Source of the DNA: Rhizobium sp. LCM 4573
Lineage (GTDB): Bacteria; Pseudomonadota; Alphaproteobacteria; Rhizobiales; Rhizobiaceae
NCBI RefSeq assembly: GCF_001854865.1
Contig: NZ_MDDW01000026.1
Span: 565,314-575,263 of the forward strand
DNA: 9,950 nt
Reading direction: 5' to 3'
Part shown: positions 1-6,812 of the stretch, in pieces
Layout of the letters: each line of letters opens with the position of its first letter
How positions within the stretch are numbered: the first letter of the stretch is position 1
The notes under the pieces: generated by a model
Told to the model about the DNA's origin: nothing
The model's input: the letters and a program-made list of their open reading frames with translations, nothing else
Databases searched by the model: none
Made by a program: the position numbers and the translations under genes

Positions 1-1584
1 GAGTGGCTGAGTGCCGCTTCAATTGACAACCAGCTTTTGGTTTTCGCCGCGCCGATCGCGGGTGGCGTTATGATGGGCATCGTTTTCCTGCTGCTGCGAA
101 AAAGGCGCAACCGGCCGATCGTCGATCCGATCGAGGCGAATGCGCTCTACGGTGGCCGTATATCCTTGACCGACAGCATTATCGTAGCCGTCCAGAATCT
201 CGTATCCAACGGTTTTGGCGCATCGGTCGGCCTGGAAGCCGGCTATACCCAGCTGTCCTCGGGCATTGCATCGAAGCTCGGCGGGAAACTGAACTTCCGA
301 AGGGAAGATCTTCGCATCCTTGTCGGCTGCGGCGCCGCCGGCGCCATCGCAGCCGCCTTCAATGCGCCGCTGACCGGTGCCTTTTATGCATTCGAACTGA
401 TCATCGGTACCTACAGCACCGTTGCGCTTGCGCCGGTCGTGGTCGCTGCCATTTTTGCCACCTTCGTCGCCAGAGCAATGTCCGGCGATACCTTCCTGAT
501 CGAGGTTGGCGAGATCGGCGCTGTCGCGCCACATGACTTCCTGCCGGCGATCCTGCTCGGAGCCTTGTGCGCGATGATAGGTATCGCCATCATGAAGGGG
601 GTGACCTTCACTGAACAGCTGGCGCGCAAGAGTTCCATCCCTCCGGCACTGCGTCCGGCACTTGGCGGTATCGTCGTCGGGTTGTTGGCGATGATCACCC
701 CGCAGGTTTTGTCGGCCGGTCATGGGGCGCTGCATCTAAATCTCGACACGCAAAACAGCCTGATAGCGCTCGCGATGATTTTCCTGCTGAAGGCGACGGC
801 ATCGGCCGTGTCGATCGGTTCAGGCTTCCGCGGCGGCCTCTTTTTCGCCTCCCTTTTCATGGGCGCACTACTTGGGAAAATCTTCGCTTTCCCCGTTGAT
901 TCCATCATGAGCGGCTCACTGACGCCGACTGTCTATGCCGTCGTCGGCATGAGTTCGCTGGCGGTTGCGCTGATCGGAGGACCGCTGACAATGACATTCC
1001 TTGCTCTCGAGATCACCGGAGACTTCCCCATCACCGCGCTGGTGCTTGCGGCGACCATCAGCTCCTCGGTGGTGGTAAGGACCACATTCGGCTACTCCTT
1101 CGCCACGTGGCGCTTCCACCTGCGCGGCGAAAGCATACGAAGCGCGCACGACATCGGCTGGATACGCAATCTGACAGTCGACAAGCTGATGAGGCCGGAC
1201 GTCAAAAAGGCAAATGCAAATCTCTCGCTCCAGCAGTTCCGCGAGACTTTTCCCCTCGGCTCGACCCAAAGAGCAATCCTGGTCGATGACGATGATCGTT
1301 ATGTCGGCATCGTCCTCGTTGCGGAAGTATACGGCGCGGAAGTCACTGTTCAGGAGGCGACGCTTGAGAAGTTCATTCGCTATCGCAACGAGTTCCTCCA
1401 GCCGCGGATGAATGCCAAACAGGCCGCCGCGATCTTTGACAAAACACGCAGTGACGCGCTGGCAGTCGTCAACAATCTTATCGAGCGCCGGGTCGTAGGC
1501 CTATTGAGCGAGGCTCACACCCTGAGACGATATAGCGAGGAACTCGATCGACGGCGTCGCGAGGCGGTGGGTGAGGCCATCTGA
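1..1584 (+). CDS. ClC-family chloride channel/transporter with C-terminal CBS pair (5' truncated by window edge)
   Basis: The reading frame is open from base 1, so the true start and the first membrane segments lie outside the window; the TTG at 37 is only the first possible start codon inside it. The product is a multi-span membrane protein of the ClC family, which moves chloride through a channel or exchanges it for protons. The ClC pore signature is at bases about 208-255 (GASVGLEAGYTQ), where Glu (codon 235-237) matches the gating glutamate of the canonical G-x-E-G-P motif. The later signature GSGFRGGLFFASLFMG (about 817-864) matches the second pore-lining motif. The last about 137 residues (from base about 1171) form a soluble tail that looks like a CBS pair (LTVDKLMRPD, then RAILVDDDDRYVGIV). 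Oddities: the Pro of G-x-E-G-P is replaced (GLEAG), and no GSGIP selectivity motif is visible. The gene converges on the sulfatase gene and is probably unrelated to the sulfate-ester locus. Confidence 0.88.
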   Translation, partial: EWLSAASIDNQLLVFAAPIAGGVMMGIVFLLLRKRRNRPIVDPIEANALYGGRISLTDSIIVAVQNLVSNGFGASVGLEAGYTQLSSGIASKLGGKLNFRREDLRILVGCGAAGAIAAAFNAPLTGAFYAFELIIGTYSTVALAPVVVAAIFATFVARAMSGDTFLIEVGEIGAVAPHDFLPAILLGALCAMIGIAIMKGVTFTEQLARKSSIPPALRPALGGIVVGLLAMITPQVLSAGHGALHLNLDTQNSLIALAMIFLLKATASAVSIGSGFRGGLFFASLFMGALLGKIFAFPVDSIMSGSLTPTVYAVVGMSSLAVALIGGPLTMTFLALEITGDFPITALVLAATISSSVVVRTTFGYSFATWRFHLRGESIRSAHDIGWIRNLTVDKLMRPDVKKANANLSLQQFRETFPLGSTQRAILVDDDDRYVGIVLVAEVYGAEVTVQEATLEKFIRYRNEFLQPRMNAKQAAAIFDKTRSDALAVVNNLIERRVVGLLSEAHTLRRYSEELDRRRREAVGEAI

Positions 1585-1668
1585 GCAGCTCGCCCGAGCC
1601 TCAGGTCGTTCTCTCACCTGCCAACAAAACGGCACTGCCTTTGTCTTGGCGACCTCTCTTTTGCAAAC

Positions 1669-3207
1669 TCATTCGCCGCCCTGCCAGGCATTGCCGGCTG
1701 GCGTGCGCCCCGAATTCGCCCCCAGTTTGACACTCGCCAGTGTCCAGCTCTGCGTTTTGAGCGAGCTTCTTATCCGCCATTTCAAAATTTCCGAAATGAG
1801 TTCTTCCCTGGTCGCCTGATGCGCCGGATCGTTCCAGAGGTTGTCGATCTCTTTCGGGTCGTTATCCATGTCGAATAATTGCCCCTCGTCGCTGTCGACG
1901 AAATGCACGAGCTTGTAGCGCTGGCTGCGGATCATCGTCATGAATTCGGTGCCGCTGAAAATCCGGTCGCCGGCATGCTCCGAAAACACGAATTTCCGCG
2001 GCTCGCACTCGTCGCCAATGAGATAAGGCAGCAGCGATTGCGCCTCCATCCAGTTCGGGACCGGCAAGCCGGCGAGATCCAGAATGGTCGGTGCAAAATC
2101 GAAGAGCGATACCAGATCGTCGACCACCCTGCCCTCCGTCACGCGGCCGGGAGACCAGACTATGGCAGGCACCCGAACGCTTTGCTCGTACATCGACCAT
2201 TTCTGACTGTGGCCATGGTCATTGAGACTGTCGCCATGATCGGACGTGAAGATGAAGATCGTGTCCTCGAGCACGCCGCGCCGCTCGACCGCCTCTATCA
2301 GTTTTGCCATCTGGGCATCGATCATCGAGACATTCGCAAAATAATGCTGCCGCTGGCGCCGCAGCTGTTCTTTGGTGGGATGCGCAAGATGCACGACAGC
2401 GTCGTGATCGACCGTCAGATGCTGCTCACGCAGCTTGCGGAGCGCAGAAGGCTGAGCTGCTATATCTTCCTCGCTCAAGATCGGCTCGGGCAGATCGGCA
2501 TCGGCGTAGAGATCGAGATATTCCTGCGTCGGATCGTAAGGCGGATGTGGCCCCGGAATGCCGATCTGCAGGAAAAACGGCTCCTGGCCAGAATAGGAAT
2601 CCAGCCACATCCGAGCGAGGTGGGGCACAAAATTGTCCGAATGAAGATCCTCGGGGAGCGGCCAGACGAACGCACCAAGCGAGGATCGGTAATCCTCCCG
2701 CCTGCGATAGGTGACGCGGGTTGGCTTCTCTAAACCGCGTGCCCAGATCGCCTTGTCCCATTGGTCGAGAAAAAACGGCAGGCGAGCCGTCGCACGATCC
2801 TTGTTTTCCACCACATGCCGTTCGTGAAAACCGAAGGAATCCTCGAAAGGAGAAGTATGCATCTTACCGACGTTGACGCAGCGGTAGCCGGATTCGGCGA
2901 GCTGCTGTACCCAGCTGAACACCCAGGGCTCGTCATTGCGAAAAACCCCGTTGGTATGCGGATAAACGCCTGTGAAGAGACTCGCACGCGACGGCGCGCA
3001 GGAGGGCGAGGTCACGTAGGTCTTGCGAAAATACGTTCCTTCTCTGACCATGCGGTCGAAGGTTGGCGTCTTCATATAGGGGAAACCGCCGGCAGCGATC
3101 GTGTCGAAACGCTGCTGGTCCGTTATGACGAAGACGATGTTGGGGCGCTTTTGAGATTTTGCCATCTGTTTCTCGTGCCTAAGGCTTCGAGCATTGCCGG
3201 CATCCAC
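1669..3207 (-). CDS. Cys-type sulfatase (S1 family arylsulfatase/choline-sulfatase-like)
   Basis: This enzyme hydrolyses an organic sulfate ester to alcohol and sulfate. Counting from the longest frame (512 residues), the N-terminal metal-binding block is NIVFVITDQQRFD (residues 23-35). The active-site signature SPSCAPSRASLFTG follows, with Cys70 in C-x-P-S-R being the residue an FGE converts to formylglycine. Further family landmarks are the GPHPPYDP block, the TSDHGD metal ligands followed by QKWSMYE, and the C-terminal QLFDMDNDPKE block. The longest frame begins with GTG at 3207, directly abutting the stop (3208-3210) of the LacI gene. I prefer ATG at 3165, which gives the usual short N-terminus before the first beta strand (MAKSQKRPNIVFV) and Cys56 as the active site. 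No signal peptide is visible, so a cytoplasmic location is likely. It is probably cotranscribed with the LacI gene. The substrate cannot be read from the sequence. Confidence 0.93.
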   Translation of the reverse strand: MDAGNARSLRHEKQMAKSQKRPNIVFVITDQQRFDTIAAGGFPYMKTPTFDRMVREGTYFRKTYVTSPSCAPSRASLFTGVYPHTNGVFRNDEPWVFSWVQQLAESGYRCVNVGKMHTSPFEDSFGFHERHVVENKDRATARLPFFLDQWDKAIWARGLEKPTRVTYRRREDYRSSLGAFVWPLPEDLHSDNFVPHLARMWLDSYSGQEPFFLQIGIPGPHPPYDPTQEYLDLYADADLPEPILSEEDIAAQPSALRKLREQHLTVDHDAVVHLAHPTKEQLRRQRQHYFANVSMIDAQMAKLIEAVERRGVLEDTIFIFTSDHGDSLNDHGHSQKWSMYEQSVRVPAIVWSPGRVTEGRVVDDLVSLFDFAPTILDLAGLPVPNWMEAQSLLPYLIGDECEPRKFVFSEHAGDRIFSGTEFMTMIRSQRYKLVHFVDSDEGQLFDMDNDPKEIDNLWNDPAHQATREELISEILKWRIRSSLKTQSWTLASVKLGANSGRTPAGNAWQGGE

Positions 3208-4215
3208 CTAACCGGAGGCACGCACGATATGCTCGAAGCCAAGATTGATTGATAAGGGTGCTCCTTCACCCCGAAACCTCTCCAGCAGAAGCTCGCCCGC
3301 CTGCCGGCCGATCTCCCGGTCGGGTGGGCGGACAGAACTCAGCGAAGGCGATGAGGTAGCCGCAAAGTCGAAATCTCCATAACCACAGAGCTTCACGTCA
3401 TCGGGGACACGAATGCCAAGCCGGCCAGCTTCGAAGAGCGCCCCCAAACAAAGCATGTCATTGGAAAAGAAGATGGCCTGCGGGCGGTCCGGCCGCCCCA
3501 TCAGGTCAGCAAATGCCGTAGCGCCCCCCTTCGACGATGCCCGCTCGGACAGGACGAATTCCTCCAGGTGAAGCCCTGCCTCGTGCACGACCTCGCGAAA
3601 GCCCGCGGCGCGATCCGCGGCCCTGTGGTCGCCTGGCAATGCCACCAAGGCAAGTCCGAGACGGCGGATACCAAGATCCGCGAAATGACGACCAATGCGC
3701 CGCCCGACCTCGCGATGCGAGAAACCGATATTGCTGTCGATCGCGCCTTCCAGATATTCGCCGACCTCCACCACCGGCAGGCCGTCCTCGACCAGGAGGC
3801 GTAGCGTGCCGCGGGTGTGGTGCCGGCCAACCAGCACGATGCCGGCGGGTGACCAGGAGAGCAGCGATTTGACGAGTTCTTCCTCGCGTTCGAGAACGTA
3901 GTCGCTGGATGACACCATGACCTGATAGCCGCGGCGGTTGAGGACGCCAGTCATCTCTTCCAGCGTCAAGGCGAAAACCGAGTTGTTGAGAGTCGGCACG
4001 ACCACCGCCACCGTCTTGCTGCGGGTGGCCGCAAGGCTGCCCGCCATCACGTTGGGGATATAGGAGAGCGATCGCGCCGCCTCCGCGATCCGCAGTCGGA
4101 TCTTCTCGGAAACGGCATCCGGCTCGTTATAGGAACGCGAAACGGTTGTGATCGAGACGCCCGCCATGCGCGCGACGTCGGCCATTTTCGGACGGCGGGT
4201 TATGGCTTTTTTCAT
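3208..4215 (-). CDS. LacI-family transcriptional regulator
   Basis: At 335 residues this is the normal length for a LacI/GalR repressor. The N-terminal helix-turn-helix is typical (MADVARMAGVSITTVSR, about residues 11-27), followed by the third helix region and hinge (SYIPNVMAGSLAATRSKTV). The periplasmic-binding-protein-like effector domain starts at VAVVVPTLNNSVFA, and the C-terminal half has the usual FFSNDMLCLGALFEA and KLCGYGDFDFA blocks. Such proteins bind palindromic operators and respond to a sugar or related metabolite. Start ATG at 4213-4215; I see no strong Shine-Dalgarno in front of it. The gene is divergent from the SDR at 4421 and sits immediately upstream of a sulfatase on the same strand. 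It is therefore the likely local regulator of both, and probably autoregulated through the motif at 4237-4249. The effector is unknown; a desulfation product or the sulfated substrate is a guess from context. Confidence 0.94.
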   Translation of the reverse strand: MKKAITRRPKMADVARMAGVSITTVSRSYNEPDAVSEKIRLRIAEAARSLSYIPNVMAGSLAATRSKTVAVVVPTLNNSVFALTLEEMTGVLNRRGYQVMVSSSDYVLEREEELVKSLLSWSPAGIVLVGRHHTRGTLRLLVEDGLPVVEVGEYLEGAIDSNIGFSHREVGRRIGRHFADLGIRRLGLALVALPGDHRAADRAAGFREVVHEAGLHLEEFVLSERASSKGGATAFADLMGRPDRPQAIFFSNDMLCLGALFEAGRLGIRVPDDVKLCGYGDFDFAATSSPSLSSVRPPDREIGRQAGELLLERFRGEGAPLSINLGFEHIVRASG

Positions 4216-4236
4216 GCAGGCTTTTAAGTTTCACAT

Positions 4237-4249
4237 GGTAGCGTTTTCA
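4237..4249 (-). promoter_or_regulatory. Candidate LacI-type operator near the regulator start
   Basis: On the minus strand this reads TGAAAACGCTACC. It differs by one base from TGAAAACGATACC at 4313-4325 on the plus strand. It carries the central CG flanked by A-rich and pyrimidine-rich arms that is common in LacI-family operators. It lies 22 bases upstream of the regulator's ATG (4215), a position suited to autoregulation. The motif match is seen in the sequence; operator function is inferred. Confidence 0.45.
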
Positions 4250-4300
4250 TAACTGAAGGAGAGAGGTAAACCAGTGTAATGTCAAATCTTAAATTGCGCC

Positions 4301-4325
4301 TTGACGTTTTCCTGAAAACGATACC
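4301..4325 (+). promoter_or_regulatory. Candidate operator: perfect inverted repeat next to a TTGACG -35-like box
   Basis: CGTTTTC (4305-4311) and GAAAACG (4314-4320) form a perfect 7-bp inverted repeat with a 2-base spacer. The right half extends into TGAAAACGATACC, the 13-base motif shared with 4237-4249. TTGACG at 4301-4306 resembles a -35 hexamer for the SDR gene, but I see no good -10 at a standard distance. Binding here would block RNA polymerase at such a promoter. Regulation by the neighbouring LacI protein is inferred from position and symmetry. Confidence 0.45.
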
Positions 4326-4420
4326 AAATGATTTTTTCGTCAAACCCGGGCAGATCGGAAATTCGTGTCGTTTGGGGCGTTCGGACGCTCCTCCGAAACT
4401 GTTCTTGAACAGGAACAACT

Positions 4421-5092
4421 ATGGCCACTGTGCTAATTACCGGCTGCGACAGCGGTCTGGGCGAAGAGTTCGCCCTTCAATATGCGTCAAGAGGCGATCG
4501 CGTGATCGCCACCTGCCTTAACCCTGAAGAGCTTCTCGCCCGACATGACTTCGGCTCGAACGTCAAGGTCATGAAACTCGACGTCACCGATACGGACACG
4601 GTTTTGGAATTGGCGAACGAGCTACACTCCGCGAAAATAGACATCCTACTCAACAATGCCGGCATTCCGGGCCCTCATCTTTCCCTTGCCGATACCGATC
4701 TTGGCCTCTGGCGGCGGATGCTCGAGGTGAACCTCATCGGCGCCTTCGTCGTCTCCAGAGCGTTCATCGAGCATGTGGCACGGAGTGACCTCAAGGTGAT
4801 CGCCTTCGTTTCCAGCCGCATGGGTTCGATCGGCCTCAACAATACAGGCATTTCCTACGCATATCGATCAAGCAAGGCGGGCCTGAACATGATCATGAAG
4901 AGCTTCGCGATCGATCTCGCGCCACGACAGATCTGCGTACTCGGCATTCATCCCGGAAATATTGCAACAGCAGGCGATGCCGGCCTGACGGCTTGCGCAA
5001 GCGTCTCCCGCATGCGGGAAGTCATTGCCGAAGCCGGTCCTCACCAAACCGGTACATTCTACAATTACAATGGTCAGATTCTTCCCTGGTGA
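4421..5092 (+). CDS. Short-chain dehydrogenase/reductase (SDR)
   Basis: The product is a 223-residue NAD(P)-dependent oxidoreductase with a complete classical SDR core. The cofactor-binding TGCDSGLG is at residues 7-14, NNAG at 78-81, the conserved Asn104 in VNLIG, the catalytic Ser in FVSSRMGS (131/132), and Tyr148-x3-Lys152 (YRSSK). The sequence IHPGNIAT after the active site is the usual PG-motif region. It is somewhat shorter than the common 250-residue members, with a short C-terminal substrate loop. The ATG at 4421 has AGGA six bases upstream (4411-4414). It is transcribed divergently from the LacI gene behind the candidate operator and converges with the FGE gene across 34 bp. In this context it may act on the alcohol or sugar released by the sulfatases, but nothing in the sequence fixes the substrate. 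Confidence 0.9.
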   Translation: MATVLITGCDSGLGEEFALQYASRGDRVIATCLNPEELLARHDFGSNVKVMKLDVTDTDTVLELANELHSAKIDILLNNAGIPGPHLSLADTDLGLWRRMLEVNLIGAFVVSRAFIEHVARSDLKVIAFVSSRMGSIGLNNTGISYAYRSSKAGLNMIMKSFAIDLAPRQICVLGIHPGNIATAGDAGLTACASVSRMREVIAEAGPHQTGTFYNYNGQILPW

Positions 5093-5126
5093 TGGCAATG
5101 CAAGCCCGCCTCCGCACTATCCTCGG

Positions 5127-6107
5127 TCACATACCGGAGTTGCTGCTCGCATCGGGACGGACATCATAGGCGATCCGAAAGCCGGTATTGTTGGAGGCAC
5201 TATCCGGCGACAGGCCCATGCGGGCAGCAATCCGATATCGATAGCAGTAGCTCTTATGGCAAAGGAACGAGCCACCCTTGAGCACCTTGTCGCTATTTTT
5301 TCTCGCCTGCTCGTTGCGGATCTTCGCGTGGCGCGACAGGGATCTCACTCGGAATGGCTCGCTCGTCCACTCCCACACATTGCCGCAAAGATTGTAAAAA
5401 CCATCTTCGGTAGGCTTGAAGCTGCGGGCGGGCGCAGTACCGAAAAAGCCATCCGCCAGCGTGTTCTCGTGGGGAAACCTGCCTTGCCAGATATTGCAGA
5501 AAACCTTTTCGTCGGTGGGCTCTTCGTCACCCCAGGGATAGCGCCGGCGGCGGTTTCCGCCTCTGGCCGCGTGCTCCCATTCAGCCTCCGTCGGAAGACG
5601 CCCGCCGACCCATTGCGCGAAAGCCATGGCGTCATTCCATGAAACCTGGGTCACGGGATGATCCATACGTTCCTCGATGGAACTCCCAGGGCCCTCCGGC
5701 GCATTCCAGATTGCGCCGTGAACGCGCGCCCACCAGGGCGTGCCCGCGACATTTTCCGCCACGCGCATCTTATCCTGTAGAAGGCCGGCAAACACCGCAG
5801 TGTAGCCGAATTTCTCCGCTTCCGTGATGTATCCCGTAGCCTCGACGAACTCTGCGAAGCGTGAGACGGTGACGGTTTCGGATTCAAGAAAGAAATCGTT
5901 GACGTTGACTTTGCGTTCCGGGCCTTCGCCATCAATGACAAGGGCCGGATCGTTGGTTCCAACGAAGGTTTCGCCACCCTTGACCGCGATCACATCACCG
6001 CCCTTGCCCCGCGATGAAATCTTCGCAGTTTTCTCCGCCCCTTCACTTCCATTGTCTCGGCTGATTGCCGAACAGCATCCGCTCATCATATCTCCGAACT
6101 TTACCAT
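5127..6107 (-). CDS. Formylglycine-generating enzyme (FGE-sulfatase family, SUMF1-type)
   Basis: FGE oxidises the cysteine of C-x-P-S-R in sulfatases to formylglycine using oxygen and copper. Family blocks appear in order: VKGGETFVGTNDP (residues 42-54), FVEATGYITEAEKFG (87-101), HPVTQVSWNDAMAFAQW (150-166), GRLPTEAEWEHAARGG (169-184), YPWGDE (190-195) and GNVWEWTSEPF (242-252). The decisive segment is GGSFLCHKSYCYRYRIAA (278-295), whose Cys283 and Cys288 match the catalytic Cys pair of human FGE (C336/C341). This separates it from the many FGE-like proteins without sulfatase-modifying activity. The longest frame starts at 6107, but that ATG has a GGA directly against it. The ATG at 6086 has GGAG (6092-6095) five bases upstream and is my preferred start, giving MSGCCS at the N-terminus. 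The gene lies 24 bp downstream of the chimeric pseudogene's stop. Its presumed clients are the two sulfatases in this window. Confidence 0.94.
   Translation of the reverse strand: MVKFGDMMSGCCSAISRDNGSEGAEKTAKISSRGKGGDVIAVKGGETFVGTNDPALVIDGEGPERKVNVNDFFLESETVTVSRFAEFVEATGYITEAEKFGYTAVFAGLLQDKMRVAENVAGTPWWARVHGAIWNAPEGPGSSIEERMDHPVTQVSWNDAMAFAQWVGGRLPTEAEWEHAARGGNRRRRYPWGDEEPTDEKVFCNIWQGRFPHENTLADGFFGTAPARSFKPTEDGFYNLCGNVWEWTSEPFRVRSLSRHAKIRNEQARKNSDKVLKGGSFLCHKSYCYRYRIAARMGLSPDSASNNTGFRIAYDVRPDASSNSGM
6092..6095 (-). promoter_or_regulatory. Shine-Dalgarno GGAG deciding the FGE start
   Basis: GGAG on the minus strand sits two bases before the ATG at 6089 and five bases before the adjacent ATG at 6086. 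The upstream ATG at 6107 has no correctly spaced site. This favours translation from 6086 and a product of about 319 residues. Confidence 0.5.
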
Positions 6108-6131
6108 TCCGGCGAACTGTGCTTACAAGAG

Positions 6132-6356
6132 CTACTTGCCGCTGTCGAAAAGCATTTCGAGATGGAACATGTGCGAGCCGCCACGCGGCGTTGATGCCAG
6201 GGCTTCCATCTCGCGCAACTCCTTTCGCGGCAGGCGGTCGTGGGTCGCAGGTTCGATGCAGAACACGTTTATCCCTTCGTGGGCATTGCGCAAGGTCTGC
6301 AGGAAAGGCAATTTCCGTCCGTCATACTTCAGGCGGAAGCAAGCGCCGCCATCGGC
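6132..6356 (-). pseudogene. C-terminal fragment of an aldose 1-epimerase-like protein
   Basis: The last about 74 codons of the chimeric frame (FRLKYDGRKLPFLQ, then FCIEPATHDRLP, then GGSHMFHLEMLF) look like the end of an aldose 1-epimerase/DUF4432-type protein. These proteins end with a Leu-Pro-aromatic-Leu-Gln stretch, an 'EP-T/S' motif and a closing beta strand after 'PGGS'. The join to ATPase sequence falls in an Ala-rich GCGGCAGC-type run around 6340-6362. The stop lies 24 bp before the FGE frame, which suggests that a sugar epimerase once preceded FGE in the operon. The family assignment comes from recalled motif patterns and is moderate. Confidence 0.5.
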
Positions 6357-6725
6357 TGCCGCCGCTGCCGCTTTTATCTCGATACCGACAACTCTCCCTC
6401 TTCTGTCTTCGATAACGATATCGACGGTATCCACGCTTTCCTTGATGGCCAGCAACAACTCGGGGGCGCGCTGAATTTCATCGACAATGGCGCGATCCAT
6501 ACATCTTACAAAGCCAGCTGGATCCTGTCGCGCTGCGTCCAAGGTTGTCGCATTATCTAGCGTGTAATACTCCATCCCCAGGTTGGCCATCTTCTTGGCC
6601 AACGTGGTTTTTCCTGATTGTCGAGGACCTACGATCAATACCACTCGCGTGTCTGACATGGCGTCGGCAACGCGTCGCTCAACAGCCTTTCTACAGCGCC
6701 ACAGCTTCATTCCTTTGATGACCAT
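6132..6725 (-). pseudogene. Chimeric remnant: AAA_14/DUF4143 ATPase with internal deletion fused to an epimerase-like tail
   Basis: The N-terminal part is the start of an AAA_14/DUF4143 ATPase: Walker A GPRQSGKTT (residues 33-41), then YYTLDNATTLDAARQDPAGF and the Walker-B-like AIVDEIQRAPELL (79-91). In intact relatives, as I recall them, KESVD is followed by the LLTGSAN sensor region and about 200 residues of DUF4143. Here KESVDT (95-100) runs straight into VDIVIEDRRGRVVGIEIKAA, which belongs near the C-terminus of such proteins. The break is near base 6426. From about residue 124 the sequence no longer resembles this family and looks like an aldose 1-epimerase C-terminus (see 6132-6356). 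The product is 197 residues against about 400 for intact ATPases. The frame has survived both joins, but a working ATPase is unlikely. M1 overlaps the tandem repeats at 6725; the ancestral start may be the ATG at 6710. Confidence 0.72.
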
Positions 6726-6812
6726 TTGAAACTACGACGCCGACTGATTGAAAGTCGAGGCGTGACCGTTTGAAATCACGCAGGCGGCTGATTCAAAGTA
6801 GGCGACATGCCA
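6725..6812. repeat. Four imperfect tandem 22-bp units, possible IS21-family end
   Basis: Units begin at 6725, 6747, 6769 and 6791, each opening with (A/T)TT(G/C)AAA. Units 1 and 3 agree at 16 of 22 positions, giving a clear 44-bp higher-order period: TTTGAAA at 6725-6731 and 6769-6775, CTGATT at 6744-6749 and 6788-6793. On the minus strand the outer edge reads TGTCGCCTACTTTGAATC from 6807 inward. That fits the TG-starting, multiply repeated ends of IS21-family elements. No istA or istB coding sequence remains beside it. The repeats are seen directly; IS origin is inference. Confidence 0.6.

Noticed and set aside
19..735. 238-residue minus-strand ORF opposite the ClC gene
   Set aside because: It is rich in Arg, Asp, Gln and Gly with no recognisable domain, and is antisense to a clearly conserved membrane protein; it is a shadow of GC-rich codon use.
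1585..1668. Possible bidirectional terminator between the ClC and sulfatase genes
   Set aside because: Only a 6-bp TGAGGC/GCCTCA pair with a 20-base loop was found near 1570-1603. There is no T-run and part of it lies in the ClC coding end.
1879..2733. 284-residue plus-strand ORF opposite sulfatase 1
   Set aside because: The minus-strand frame carries all sulfatase motifs across this stretch. The plus-strand product has no family features and no ribosome binding site.
4280..4285. TTGACA on the minus strand as a -35 box for the LacI gene
   Set aside because: The hexamer is perfect, but no acceptable -10 element lies 16-18 bases downstream, so the promoter is not supported.
5025..5642. 205-residue plus-strand ORF overlapping the SDR end and opposite FGE
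   Set aside because: The opposite frame encodes the highly conserved catalytic part of FGE, so this is a shadow frame.
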